Below, piece after piece: positions 1 through 6,785 of a stretch of DNA of 6,809 nucleotides. Source of the stretch: an uncultured Lachnospiraceae bacterium (GTDB taxonomy: Bacteria > Bacillota > Clostridia > Lachnospirales > Lachnospiraceae); contig CACXFW010000385.1 of the NCBI GenBank assembly GCA_902767065.1, positions 1 through 6,809 on the forward strand, written 5' to 3'. Below the pieces are notes generated by a model. The model ran no database searches, was not told the origin of the DNA, and saw only the letters and a program-made list of their open reading frames with translations. How positions within the stretch are numbered: position 1 is the stretch's first letter; each line of letters starts with the position of its first letter. A program made the translations under genes and the position numbers.

Positions 1-34
1 GGGCGGACAAGCGGTGAAACCGCTCTGTCCGCCC
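1..34. terminator. Very stable GC-rich hairpin at the window edge, possible operon terminator
   Basis: GGGCGGACA pairs with TGTCCGCCC, then AGCGGT pairs with ACCGCT. This gives 15 base pairs with one bulged C at 25 and a GAA loop (16-18). It lies 116 nt past the stop of the last gene. No T tract follows on the plus strand; on the minus strand the following bases lie outside the window, so intrinsic termination of the operon cannot be confirmed. It could also be part of the repeat element. Confidence 0.4.
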
Positions 35-41
35 ACAGCGA

Positions 42-58
42 AGAACACGAAGTGTTCT
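42..58. repeat. Small perfect hairpin adjoining motif copy 1
   Basis: AGAACAC pairs with GTGTTCT around a GAA loop: 7 base pairs. It overlaps the first base of the motif at 58. Its counterpart at the other end of the operon has a different sequence but the same relative place, so structure rather than sequence appears conserved. Confidence 0.6.
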
Positions 59-84
59 GAGCAATGGGGGTGCTGAATAGTTAC
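58..84 (+). repeat. Hairpin-associated motif, copy 1 (inverted relative to copy 2)
   Basis: Reads TGAGCAAT, GGGGG, TGCTGAATAGTTAC on the plus strand. The same string, with one G-to-A change and a 4-nt insertion after TGAGCAAT, occurs on the minus strand at 6748-6778. In both copies a perfect hairpin of unrelated sequence lies on the 5' side of the motif: here 42-58, touching the motif; at the other end 6786-6809, 7 nt away. Both copies point into the operon. The family is not recognised; it could be a dispersed intergenic repeat, a small mobile element end, or part of a structured RNA. Confidence 0.7.
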
Positions 85-94
85 CTCCTTTTTT
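66..94 (+). terminator. Candidate intrinsic terminator for rightward transcription entering from the left
   Basis: GGGGGTG (66-72) can pair with TACCTCC (82-88, read antiparallel), giving seven pairs including two G-U, with a 9-nt loop. Six T (89-94) follow directly. This is the layout of a rho-independent terminator on the plus strand. It would stop a convergent gene to the left of the window. Copy 2 of the motif lacks the ACCTCC arm and T run, so this would be specific to this copy. The stem is modest. Confidence 0.35.
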
Positions 95-100
95 CGACCC

Positions 101-138
101 GTACGGCTGTCATGTAAGGATCGAGCGATCAGCCGTAC
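101..138. repeat. Inverted repeat just downstream of the operon's last stop codon
   Basis: GTACGGCTG (101-109) pairs perfectly with CAGCCGTAC (130-138) across a 20-nt loop. The loop holds a second, competing GATC/GATC pairing (119-122 with 127-130). It starts 12 nt after the last stop codon, where a terminator would be expected. However, on the minus strand it is followed by GGGTCG and an A run, not a T run, so it is not a classical intrinsic terminator. It may protect the 3' end of the messenger. Confidence 0.45.
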
Positions 139-149
139 AGGTGGACTCT

Positions 150-1811
150 TTACATCATCTTCAGATACTTTACATACGGCTTCGTCGATTCCCTCAGGTC
201 ATCCTTACAGGTCCAGCTCTTGCCCTTAAGCGTCAGGCAGGGATTATAAAAGGGATCTCCCGCCTCAAGCTCTTTCTCCCACCGATGAACAAAGATCCCG
301 ATCTCCCTGTGAAAACGCCGTACCTTCGCAGGGGAATCCTCACTCCCGCGCGAAGCAGATTCATAATGCAAAAGACATGCGGCCGGACACATCAAAACCC
401 TATAGCCGTCTTTCCGAAGGCGCATACACAGATCGACATCATTAAATGTCACTTCCAGAGACTCATCCATTCCGCCCGCCTTCTCCCAGACATCTTTTCT
501 GAGCATCATACAGGCACCTGTCACCGCGCTGACATTGTGGGTATGGGAAAAGACGAGACCGGGAAAATCATCCAGTATCTCCTGCAGCCTTTCCCCCTGC
601 CACGCATGTCCCGCAATCCCGCCATGCCCAAGGATAATCCCTGCATGCTGTACGCTGCCTTCCGGATACAAAAGCACAGCACCGACCGCTCCGACCTCCG
701 GCCTTGTCAAAAGCTCTTCCATCCGGGCGAGGCTTTCCGGCGCAAGGATCTGTGTATCATTATTCAGAAGCAGTAGGTATTCCCCTTTCGCTAAGGCCGC
801 GCCGAACTGATTGATCGCGGAATAGTTGAAAGGACCGTCCCATGTCAGGATGCGAATGCGCGGATCCTCTGCCTCCAGCTGCCGGTACAGGTCAAATGTC
901 TCCTGCTGCGTGGAATGATTCTCAAGAATCAGGATCTCCAGTCTTTTCCAGGTGTTCGTATGGCGCAGAGAATCGATACACCGCCTCAGATCCTGGCTGT
1001 GATCCCTGTTCGGGATCAGAACACTGATCAAAGGCTCTTCCCTCAGAGAAAGCCCCAGGGACGGCCCGGATCCTTCAGCGTATGTGACCGTTTCCCATCC
1101 GGATTCCTCTCCATCTGTAAAGGCCCGGGGATCCTCTGCAACATGATAAAGAACCTTCGGGATATGCCTGATCCGCATGCGTTCCACGGACAGATCCTTT
1201 CCCTTTTCCTTCAGGCAGATCCGTTTCAGGAACGCATGAAAGGACTCATCCCCGTCCGGCAGCGGCCCGGCTAGTCTTGCCGCCCTGGCGTTGACGAAAA
1301 CGACATTTCCCATATAGTTGACGCCTTCCAGAAGATCCGGGTCGAAATCCGGACGGAACGCAGGACGTTCTTTCTTGCCATCCCTGCCGATTCTGTCCGA
1401 ATCAAAGTAGATCAGATCGACCTTGGATCCGCCCTTTTGCCCGATCAGGCTGACGCACTCCCACAGAAGATCCGGCCGGAGCGTACAGGGACCGTTTACA
1501 ATCAGGATATAATCAGGACAATTACAGTTCTTCAATGCCCTGAATTCCCGGTAAACCTGCATCTCCAGAGACTGAAAGAATGCGGTCCGGTCTGCGGAAT
1601 TCATCATGGCTGTCACGGCGACCTTGCATTTCACAGGAAGTACGGCCTTCTCCATCTTCAGATAATCGTGGGAAGACGGCCGGTTCCTGCTCTGCCACAG
1701 CTCGTAGGAAACCTCGGGGGCCTTCCTGCCAAAAAGCCTGTCCGCGGTCAGAACCGCACTGCCCCGTACCCCGTGATCCCTGATATAGGATGCGACTTGC
1801 TTCAGCTTCAT
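150..1811 (-). CDS. GT2-family glycosyltransferase with degenerate N-terminal GT-A-like domain
   Basis: 553-residue glycosyltransferase of the COG1216 rhamnosyltransferase-like type. The C-terminal half is a complete GT2 catalytic domain: PLISVLIPNRDH (260-271), ILENHST (295-301), FNYSAINQFG (328-337), the metal-binding LLNND (348-352), GAVGAVLLYPEG, SVQHAGIILG, VTGACMMLRKDV, FNDVD acidic catalytic motif (456-460) and LHYESASRG (481-489). The N-terminal half (about 60-225) resembles the first GT-A domain of longer two-domain relatives, retaining DLIYFDSDRIGRDGKK, FRPDFDPDLL and HIPKVLYH. It is shortened, and the usual DHDD metal site is replaced by NGPC (106-109), so it is probably non-catalytic. 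The ATG at 1811 follows AAGAGG with a 6-nt spacer. That ribosome site lies within the last codons and stop of the upstream glycosyltransferase gene, implying translational coupling. There are no membrane segments. It ends TAA at 150 and is the last gene of the operon. Acceptor and donor are unknown; rhamnose transfer is only a family-level guess. Confidence 0.92.
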   Translation of the reverse strand: MKLKQVASYIRDHGVRGSAVLTADRLFGRKAPEVSYELWQSRNRPSSHDYLKMEKAVLPVKCKVAVTAMMNSADRTAFFQSLEMQVYREFRALKNCNCPDYILIVNGPCTLRPDLLWECVSLIGQKGGSKVDLIYFDSDRIGRDGKKERPAFRPDFDPDLLEGVNYMGNVVFVNARAARLAGPLPDGDESFHAFLKRICLKEKGKDLSVERMRIRHIPKVLYHVAEDPRAFTDGEESGWETVTYAEGSGPSLGLSLREEPLISVLIPNRDHSQDLRRCIDSLRHTNTWKRLEILILENHSTQQETFDLYRQLEAEDPRIRILTWDGPFNYSAINQFGAALAKGEYLLLLNNDTQILAPESLARMEELLTRPEVGAVGAVLLYPEGSVQHAGIILGHGGIAGHAWQGERLQEILDDFPGLVFSHTHNVSAVTGACMMLRKDVWEKAGGMDESLEVTFNDVDLCMRLRKDGYRVLMCPAACLLHYESASRGSEDSPAKVRRFHREIGIFVHRWEKELEAGDPFYNPCLTLKGKSWTCKDDLRESTKPYVKYLKMM

Positions 1812-1814
1812 TGT

Positions 1815-4625
1815 TCACCTCTTCAGCAGTTTTTTCAACGGCTCTTTCAATGGGATATTTGCTTCGGAGATTTTCCTGGCAAAGCGGTAGGACGTCGTGT
1901 TCTTCAGCATCTCCATGGAAGTGCGGAGCATCTCATTTTCCTCGCGCAGCCGGTTGATTTCAGGTGCCGCCCCCTGCCCCCTGACGCGAGGATTCGCCAT
2001 GGCCAGAGCCTCGATCAGAGCGGAAGAATCCACTTCCTTTCCATGCTTTACCACGGTGGGATTTGCGGGAACGAGCACTGACTCATACAGCTGAAGGTAC
2101 TGTTCATTCATGTTCGCAACGCTCCTTACAGACGCCTCCCTGGCCCTCTTCTTCTTTTCCTCCAGTTCCTCCGGATGGCGTCTGATATGCTCAAGAAGTT
2201 TCCCTACATCCTCCCCGGAGGAGGCAGGATCAAGGAGCCAGCCGGCCTTCGTCTGCCGGATCCGCTCCCCGACCGCTCCCAGATCTGTCCCGATCACCGG
2301 GATCTGGCACGCCCATGCCTCTGACAGCGTGTAGCAGAAGGTTTCCGCCCATACCGGCAGGATCAGCGCCACATCGATCCTGCCTGCCCTGAGAAGATCA
2401 TAGATATCCTCTTTCTGATAAACACCGGAGAAATGCACATGGTCCGATGCCTTTGCAGCCCTGATGCGCGGATCCCCGACCTCTCCGTACACAAACAATC
2501 GCCACGGCGCATTCTTCTGTTCGATCAGCTCCTTCAAAACCCCGGACCCTTTTGCTTTCGTGACGCCTCCAAGGTATGCGACATTCAGCTTCCCGCCTCC
2601 GGATTCATTCTGCCTCCAGGCCGTGCGGTATACGATTCCGTCCGTATAGGTTCTCCCGCCGTCCACAATCAGGATGCGGATTCGGATCCGCCCCTCTTTC
2701 AGGCCGGGGACCTGAAACACCGAATGGATCCCGCTCCACAGATACCTGGGGTTTGCTTCAGCTGCCGCCACATCCGGCCTTGCCTGCTTTTTTACCTGCA
2801 ATCCACAGGCTCTTCCATCAGATCCCGTCACTTCGATAATAATCGATGTATCGATACTGTCCGATCCTTCCAGGAACGCCCACCCGGAGATGTACTGGAA
2901 GCTCCCTCCGTCTCCCGGCATCTGATCAAGTCTGGAATGCACCCGGTTCGTCTTCACAACACTTTCCGGAAGACGGGTGACATACGTGCCGGATGAGGCA
3001 AGGTCCGTTCCGTGTCCGATCGTCACACTCATGTCCTCCAGGAAAGGATACGCCTCACACATAATCCTTCTGGCACTCGCGGAGGGGAACACGATCTTCC
3101 TGCACATTCCAAGTGCCTGGGCATTCTCGCTTCTCCAGTGTCTGATGACCTCCACCCTGCCATATCCGCAGTTTTTTCTCAGGCATTTCGCACAGACGCT
3201 CTCTTTGGGGACCATACGGAAGACGGAACGCTTCCCGCCGGCGGATTCTTTCAAAGCAAAGCACTCCTCAGAAGGACAGAACTTTCCGTCGGGCATCAGA
3301 AGCTTGGTTGTCGGACAGGCGTAGTAATAATCATGCAAAGTGGCAATCACCGGAATCTCCAGATCCCGGCACTCCCGGAAGATATCCAGGGACAGTCCCT
3401 GCGTATGATGGACATGGACCAGATCGATCGCAAAGGAAGACAGGATAACACGCAAAGTCCGGGCAAGGGTTTCATCATGGAAAACAGGGAAGGCCTCCTC
3501 CTCGCCGATAGGGAACTTCAGCGTAAGCAGCCTGCCCTTTTGGTCCGCAGACTCCTCACTCACCAGAAGATCCCAGTCAGGAAGGTTCCGGTCTTCCAGG
3601 TAGATGGTAAGACGCAGGGAATCCCTGTCTCTGGTACAGACAAAGACGTTAAACGCCTCCTTTGCCCCTGATACGAGATCCCGCACATGAAGCTGTGTCC
3701 CGCCGATATTCTGTTTCGCGATCTGTCTGAAGTCCAGATGAAGATAATACAGGAGATTTTTCTTTCCGTTGTTCAGGCACTGATGGAGGAGCAGATTGTC
3801 ACGGATCTCAGAATCCGGATTCTGGCGGCAGTACTCGTCGTTTAGCTTCATGAACTGCGGATAGCGTTTTCGGAGAATCCTCTCATGTTCTTCAATCAGT
3901 CTGTGCTTCTCCCGGGTCTCAAACGATGCGGTTCCCCTGTGGTAGATGAAGGTATCATCACACAACACATGAATAAAGCCGAGCATGGAACAGCGGAAAC
4001 AGAAGTCATTTTCTTCTCCGTATCCGCGCTCAAACGCTTTTTCGTCAAACTCTCCGGCAAGAGCGTACGCCTTCTGACGCACCAGCATACAGAACCCGAC
4101 GCCGACAGGCACACGCGGATAACGGTGCAATGAGACCCGCTCCACCAGCCGGGCGTAGGAATCCACCTTATATCCGTCCGGCAGCGGCTGGTCCTTCACA
4201 AACACAGGAACGGAGGCCAGCGTCGCAGCATTGGAAAGGGGGGTGACCGTCGCGATCCTATCCGAGCGGCAGGCACAGGCCTGAAGCTTTTCCACCCACC
4301 CATGCGTAACGATGGTATCCGAATTCAGAAGGATCGTATCACGGTCCGACCAGGAGAGCCCTCTGTTGACATTTGCCGAGAATCCCCTGTTCTTTTCATT
4401 AAACAGGGCAATCATCCCCTGCTCCGCGTCCGGGGGCGCTGCACACACCTGCGAAATCAGATCCCGGACCCGGCTGTCCGTACTTAAGTCATCGATCAGA
4501 AGGACACGGTGCCTGGAAAGATCCGTGTGTTTCCGGATACTCTCGATACATAGGACCAGGTCTTCATATCCGTTATAAACCGGGACAACAATATCGACCG
4601 CGCTGTGTATCTTGTTCTGCTTCAT
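1815..4625 (-). CDS. Bifunctional glycosyltransferase, GT2 (GT-A) fused to GT4 (GT-B) with an inserted beta-sandwich
   Basis: 936-residue protein with two sugar-transfer modules. The GT2 module (about 10-260) has the nucleotide-binding start VVPVYNG (13-19), DD at 45-46, NRGFSANVNRG, the metal-binding NSD (101-103), GYGEEND with the catalytic acidic residues (201-207) and YHRG (228-231). The GT4 module follows: N-lobe about 290-550 with the glycine loop NIGGTQLHVRDL (306-317), HVHHTQG and HDYYYACP; C-lobe about 678-815 with YLGG and an intact E-x7-E motif (E761, E769) typical of retaining GT4 enzymes. Between the lobes sits a beta-sandwich (about 575-670) with SGWAFLEG and RPDVA. Six cysteines (437, 450, 455, 478, 481, 486) cluster in the N-lobe. 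The C-terminus has a short predicted coiled coil (about 888-908), an NTTSYRFARKI motif common at the ends of rhamnan-type glycosyltransferases, and a basic tail. Sugar donors cannot be read from sequence. The gene lies 16 nt after the methyltransferase gene and 3 nt before the next gene. Confidence 0.92.
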   Translation of the reverse strand: MKQNKIHSAVDIVVPVYNGYEDLVLCIESIRKHTDLSRHRVLLIDDLSTDSRVRDLISQVCAAPPDAEQGMIALFNEKNRGFSANVNRGLSWSDRDTILLNSDTIVTHGWVEKLQACACRSDRIATVTPLSNAATLASVPVFVKDQPLPDGYKVDSYARLVERVSLHRYPRVPVGVGFCMLVRQKAYALAGEFDEKAFERGYGEENDFCFRCSMLGFIHVLCDDTFIYHRGTASFETREKHRLIEEHERILRKRYPQFMKLNDEYCRQNPDSEIRDNLLLHQCLNNGKKNLLYYLHLDFRQIAKQNIGGTQLHVRDLVSGAKEAFNVFVCTRDRDSLRLTIYLEDRNLPDWDLLVSEESADQKGRLLTLKFPIGEEEAFPVFHDETLARTLRVILSSFAIDLVHVHHTQGLSLDIFRECRDLEIPVIATLHDYYYACPTTKLLMPDGKFCPSEECFALKESAGGKRSVFRMVPKESVCAKCLRKNCGYGRVEVIRHWRSENAQALGMCRKIVFPSASARRIMCEAYPFLEDMSVTIGHGTDLASSGTYVTRLPESVVKTNRVHSRLDQMPGDGGSFQYISGWAFLEGSDSIDTSIIIEVTGSDGRACGLQVKKQARPDVAAAEANPRYLWSGIHSVFQVPGLKEGRIRIRILIVDGGRTYTDGIVYRTAWRQNESGGGKLNVAYLGGVTKAKGSGVLKELIEQKNAPWRLFVYGEVGDPRIRAAKASDHVHFSGVYQKEDIYDLLRAGRIDVALILPVWAETFCYTLSEAWACQIPVIGTDLGAVGERIRQTKAGWLLDPASSGEDVGKLLEHIRRHPEELEEKKKRAREASVRSVANMNEQYLQLYESVLVPANPTVVKHGKEVDSSALIEALAMANPRVRGQGAAPEINRLREENEMLRTSMEMLKNTTSYRFARKISEANIPLKEPLKKLLKR
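1818..1823 (-). promoter_or_regulatory. Ribosome binding site of the last glycosyltransferase gene, inside the preceding gene
   Basis: AAGAGG forms the last two sense codons (Lys-Arg) of the upstream gene. It is followed directly by that gene's TGA (1815-1817), three bases, and the ATG at 1811. The 6-nt spacer matches the other two genes. Ribosomes finishing the upstream gene stop on top of this start, so coupled translation is likely. Confidence 0.75.
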
Positions 4626-4631
4626 CTAAAG

Positions 4632-4636
4632 CCTCC
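4632..4636 (-). promoter_or_regulatory. Ribosome binding site of the GT2-GT4 gene
   Basis: GGAGG preceded by a G run, 6 nt before the ATG at 4625. It lies in the 16-nt gap after the TAA of the methyltransferase gene (4642-4644). It shares the 9-nt string GGAGGCTTT with the first gene's leader. Confidence 0.85.
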
Positions 4637-4641
4637 CCCCT

Positions 4642-6729
4642 TTATCTTCGAAGATGCTCCTTAGCACGGCGCCAGAAAGAGCGCGCGACATTTCTCCCGG
4701 AGCGGGAAAGAAGCTCCTGGCTCTTGTTAAACGCCCAGTGAATCCCTTTTGTCCGCACCACTCCCGTGATTCGGATCTTCGCCGGAATCTGGCGGCAGAA
4801 GACACGGTACGCGGGGTCCATCGTGAGAAACGCATCTCCGCCGCGTGTTTTCGCGGACGCGTTGACCGGCTTCAGAATCCCTTCCTCGGAATGAAGATCG
4901 CAGACACACGCACATCCTTCCAGCGGGTCAAAGCGCAGCGCGCGTATCTGGTCAGGGTTTTTAAGCTCGAAGGTGACATCATACCTGCCGTTGTCAAGGA
5001 CGACATCCACATGCAGCGCATCCTCTTCATGAAAACCCTTCCCGCGGTCCTGATAAAGGGATGCCGTCAGGCGCACATCCTGGCCGCTCCACTGAAGGTC
5101 TCCAAGGTCCGGACGCCTTACCGGCACCGCAAACGCGGCAAGAGAATTGCCCCGGACGTATTCCTTCTCAAAGTGCGTTGCCCATTTCCAGAATATCTGC
5201 GCGCGCGCAGGGCTGATTCCAAGCTCCTCAAGAAGCTTCTCCCGGGGAAGAACGCGCTCCATCTCCCGTCTTGAAGCGTAAAGCTCATTGACAGAACGCC
5301 ACACGAGAAAGTCCGCCGGAACCGGCGTGTCCGTAATCCACTCCCCGTCAATGACAAGATCCCCCCCGGGCCCCGGAAAGACATTGTCAAAGATCAGGTC
5401 AATATTCGCAGGGCTTACCATCGGACAGGCGCCCGGCTCCGGATCCGGGCAGGAGCTTCCAAACAGCCTGGCAAAGCCCTCCGGATCTACCTTGTCTTTC
5501 ACCTCATTGACAAGAATCATCTCCCTCAGACGGCTGCAGGCTGAGCGGATGGAGGAAGCATCCGGCAGGATCATTTCCTCCAGGCTCTTCCCCGAAAGGA
5601 AGGGGTAGACGCAGGATCCGTCTTCCTGAAGCTCCCCCTGCAGAAGGAAGCACCCAGCCTGAGCGTTCCTCTCACGATCATGCATTTTTCTCAGATGCGC
5701 CCGGGCTTCCTTCGTCAAAGGACTCTTCGTCACGGTTTTCCTGCCGTCCGGCGCCTGGCAGATCACGGTCTGGATCCGGAACCTTGGCGCCCGGTCCGAG
5801 TTGACCTTGGCATACAGAATTCCCGGACGGGCGCGCTCCTCTCCTGCCCTGAGACTTCCCGCTTCGATCAGGAAGGAGTTCATGAAGCATTCCATCACGC
5901 CTTCCCGGCACAGCGTCTGTCCCATCTCCTGCTCGGAAAACAGCTCAAGGCGGCGCGGATTGAAGTTCCACGCGTTTTTTCCAAAGCTGTCCGCACGGAG
6001 GGTTTCCTTCGTGAAGATCTCATTCGGGAACTTGTAATCCGGATACGGATAATAGAATTTCCGCCAGGGAAGGCCGCACCTGTCGCACAGCTTCTCCCAT
6101 TCCTTCTTCGAGAAGGTATGGACCGCCGGATTGTCCGGATAGTCCTTCAGGCCCTCCATATATTGATCCGTGTGATCCTCCGGCGCGCCGGCAAAGTATT
6201 TCAGTCCGAGCCGGTTCTCAATCGCGATCAGGAGAAGCCCGTCCTCCTTCAGATACCCGGCGCACCGCTTCAGAAAGTCCCCGTAAGGATCCTCCCCTTC
6301 TGTAAAGGAGCCCGCATATTCGAAGACACCGTTCAGAATACAATAATCAAACCGTTCCTCAAATATCATGTCATTCAGGTTTCCGACCATGATCGTGAGG
6401 TTTTCATATGCCCGGTTTCTTTCATAATTGATCCGGGATCTGCGCATCGACAGCTCCACGCTGGTCACCTTTGCGCACTTGCGGCACAAAAGCCCCGTTA
6501 TCGCTCCCGGGCCGGCGCCAATCTCGAGGACCGACGCACCCTTCCTGAAATCATACCAGGAGAGGATATTCTCACGAACCTGGGAAAGGTGGTACAAAAC
6601 AGGAAATGACCTGTCCCCGGACGCGTCCAAGGATTTTTCCTCCTGAACGATCTGAAGGATCCTGTCCTCGATCTCGCCGTCCGAATACTGATCATTTCCC
6701 CGATAATACTCTGTAGAAAGCTGTGCCAT
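4642..6729 (-). CDS. SAM methyltransferase with APH/WbdD-like kinase domain and C-terminal beta-sandwich (surface glycan modification)
   Basis: Predicted 695-residue cytoplasmic protein that probably modifies a growing surface polysaccharide. Residues about 50-235 form a class I SAM methyltransferase: motif I VLEIGAGPGAIT (67-78), the acidic ribose-binding residue E92 in VTSVELS, and FDYCILNGVFEYAG (127-140). Residues about 305-510 look like an APH/choline-kinase fold: candidate lysine near K335, hinge-like VYPFLSGKSLEEM (374-386), catalytic-loop NIDLIFDNVF (442-451) matching HxDx4N except that His is Asn, and VIDGEW (459-464) giving the metal-binding Asp. D444 to D461 spacing fits the APH family. 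Residues about 550-665 are a beta-sandwich with ALRFDPLEG and a later MDP motif, as seen in rhamnan-cluster glycosyltransferases. The last 30 residues are a basic amphipathic tail. The ATG at 6729 is chosen because GGAGG lies 6 nt upstream; an in-frame GTG at 6762 would add 11 residues but lies inside a repeat motif. Methyltransferase call is firm; kinase activity is inferred, and a non-catalytic pseudokinase is the alternative. Confidence 0.88.
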   Translation of the reverse strand: MAQLSTEYYRGNDQYSDGEIEDRILQIVQEEKSLDASGDRSFPVLYHLSQVRENILSWYDFRKGASVLEIGAGPGAITGLLCRKCAKVTSVELSMRRSRINYERNRAYENLTIMVGNLNDMIFEERFDYCILNGVFEYAGSFTEGEDPYGDFLKRCAGYLKEDGLLLIAIENRLGLKYFAGAPEDHTDQYMEGLKDYPDNPAVHTFSKKEWEKLCDRCGLPWRKFYYPYPDYKFPNEIFTKETLRADSFGKNAWNFNPRRLELFSEQEMGQTLCREGVMECFMNSFLIEAGSLRAGEERARPGILYAKVNSDRAPRFRIQTVICQAPDGRKTVTKSPLTKEARAHLRKMHDRERNAQAGCFLLQGELQEDGSCVYPFLSGKSLEEMILPDASSIRSACSRLREMILVNEVKDKVDPEGFARLFGSSCPDPEPGACPMVSPANIDLIFDNVFPGPGGDLVIDGEWITDTPVPADFLVWRSVNELYASRREMERVLPREKLLEELGISPARAQIFWKWATHFEKEYVRGNSLAAFAVPVRRPDLGDLQWSGQDVRLTASLYQDRGKGFHEEDALHVDVVLDNGRYDVTFELKNPDQIRALRFDPLEGCACVCDLHSEEGILKPVNASAKTRGGDAFLTMDPAYRVFCRQIPAKIRITGVVRTKGIHWAFNKSQELLSRSGRNVARSFWRRAKEHLRR

Positions 6730-6735
6730 GGAAAG

Positions 6736-6740
6736 CCTCC
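6736..6740 (-). promoter_or_regulatory. Ribosome binding site of the methyltransferase gene
   Basis: GGAGG on the minus strand, 6 nt before the ATG at 6729. It decides the start: the upstream in-frame GTG at 6762 has only the GGGG of the repeat motif immediately next to it, at no usable spacing. The stretch GGAGGCTTT is identical to the leader of the next gene. Confidence 0.8.
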
Positions 6741-6747
6741 GCCAAAT

Positions 6748-6778
6748 GTAATTATTCAGCACCCCCTGGAATTGCTCA
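6748..6778 (-). repeat. Hairpin-associated motif, copy 2
   Basis: On the minus strand reads TGAGCAAT, then TCCA, then GGGGG and TGCTGAATAATTAC. It matches 26 of 27 positions of copy 1 apart from the 4-nt TCCA insertion. The insertion creates a small CTGGA/TCCAG inverted repeat (6782-6786 with 6766-6770) not present in copy 1. It lies in the leader of the operon, 18 nt upstream of the chosen ATG, so it may be transcribed as part of the 5' untranslated region. Confidence 0.7.
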
Positions 6779-6785
6779 TGATCCA

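Noticed and set aside
58..94. AAAAAAGGAGG on the minus strand as the ribosome site of a small gene
   Set aside because: No ATG, GTG or TTG follows at a usable distance on the minus strand. The string is better explained as the complement of a stem arm plus T run.
1..149. CRISPR array, tRNA, or riboswitch in the left intergenic region
   Set aside because: The hairpins have different sequences and no regular spacing. There is no cloverleaf or TPsiC-like signature, and the region is downstream, not upstream, of the operon.
5680..6609. A 309-codon open frame on the plus strand
   Set aside because: It lies wholly opposite the methyltransferase gene, whose motifs are unmistakable. The plus-strand translation shows no recognisable domain and no ribosome site of note. 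It is a composition shadow, as are the plus-strand frames at 141-776, 1437-2081, 2433-2996, 3012-3671 and 4654-5274.
6730..6762. GTG start at 6762 for the methyltransferase
   Set aside because: It has no properly spaced ribosome site and lies in the flanking repeat motif. The ATG at 6729 has GGAGG at the same 6-nt spacing as the other two genes.
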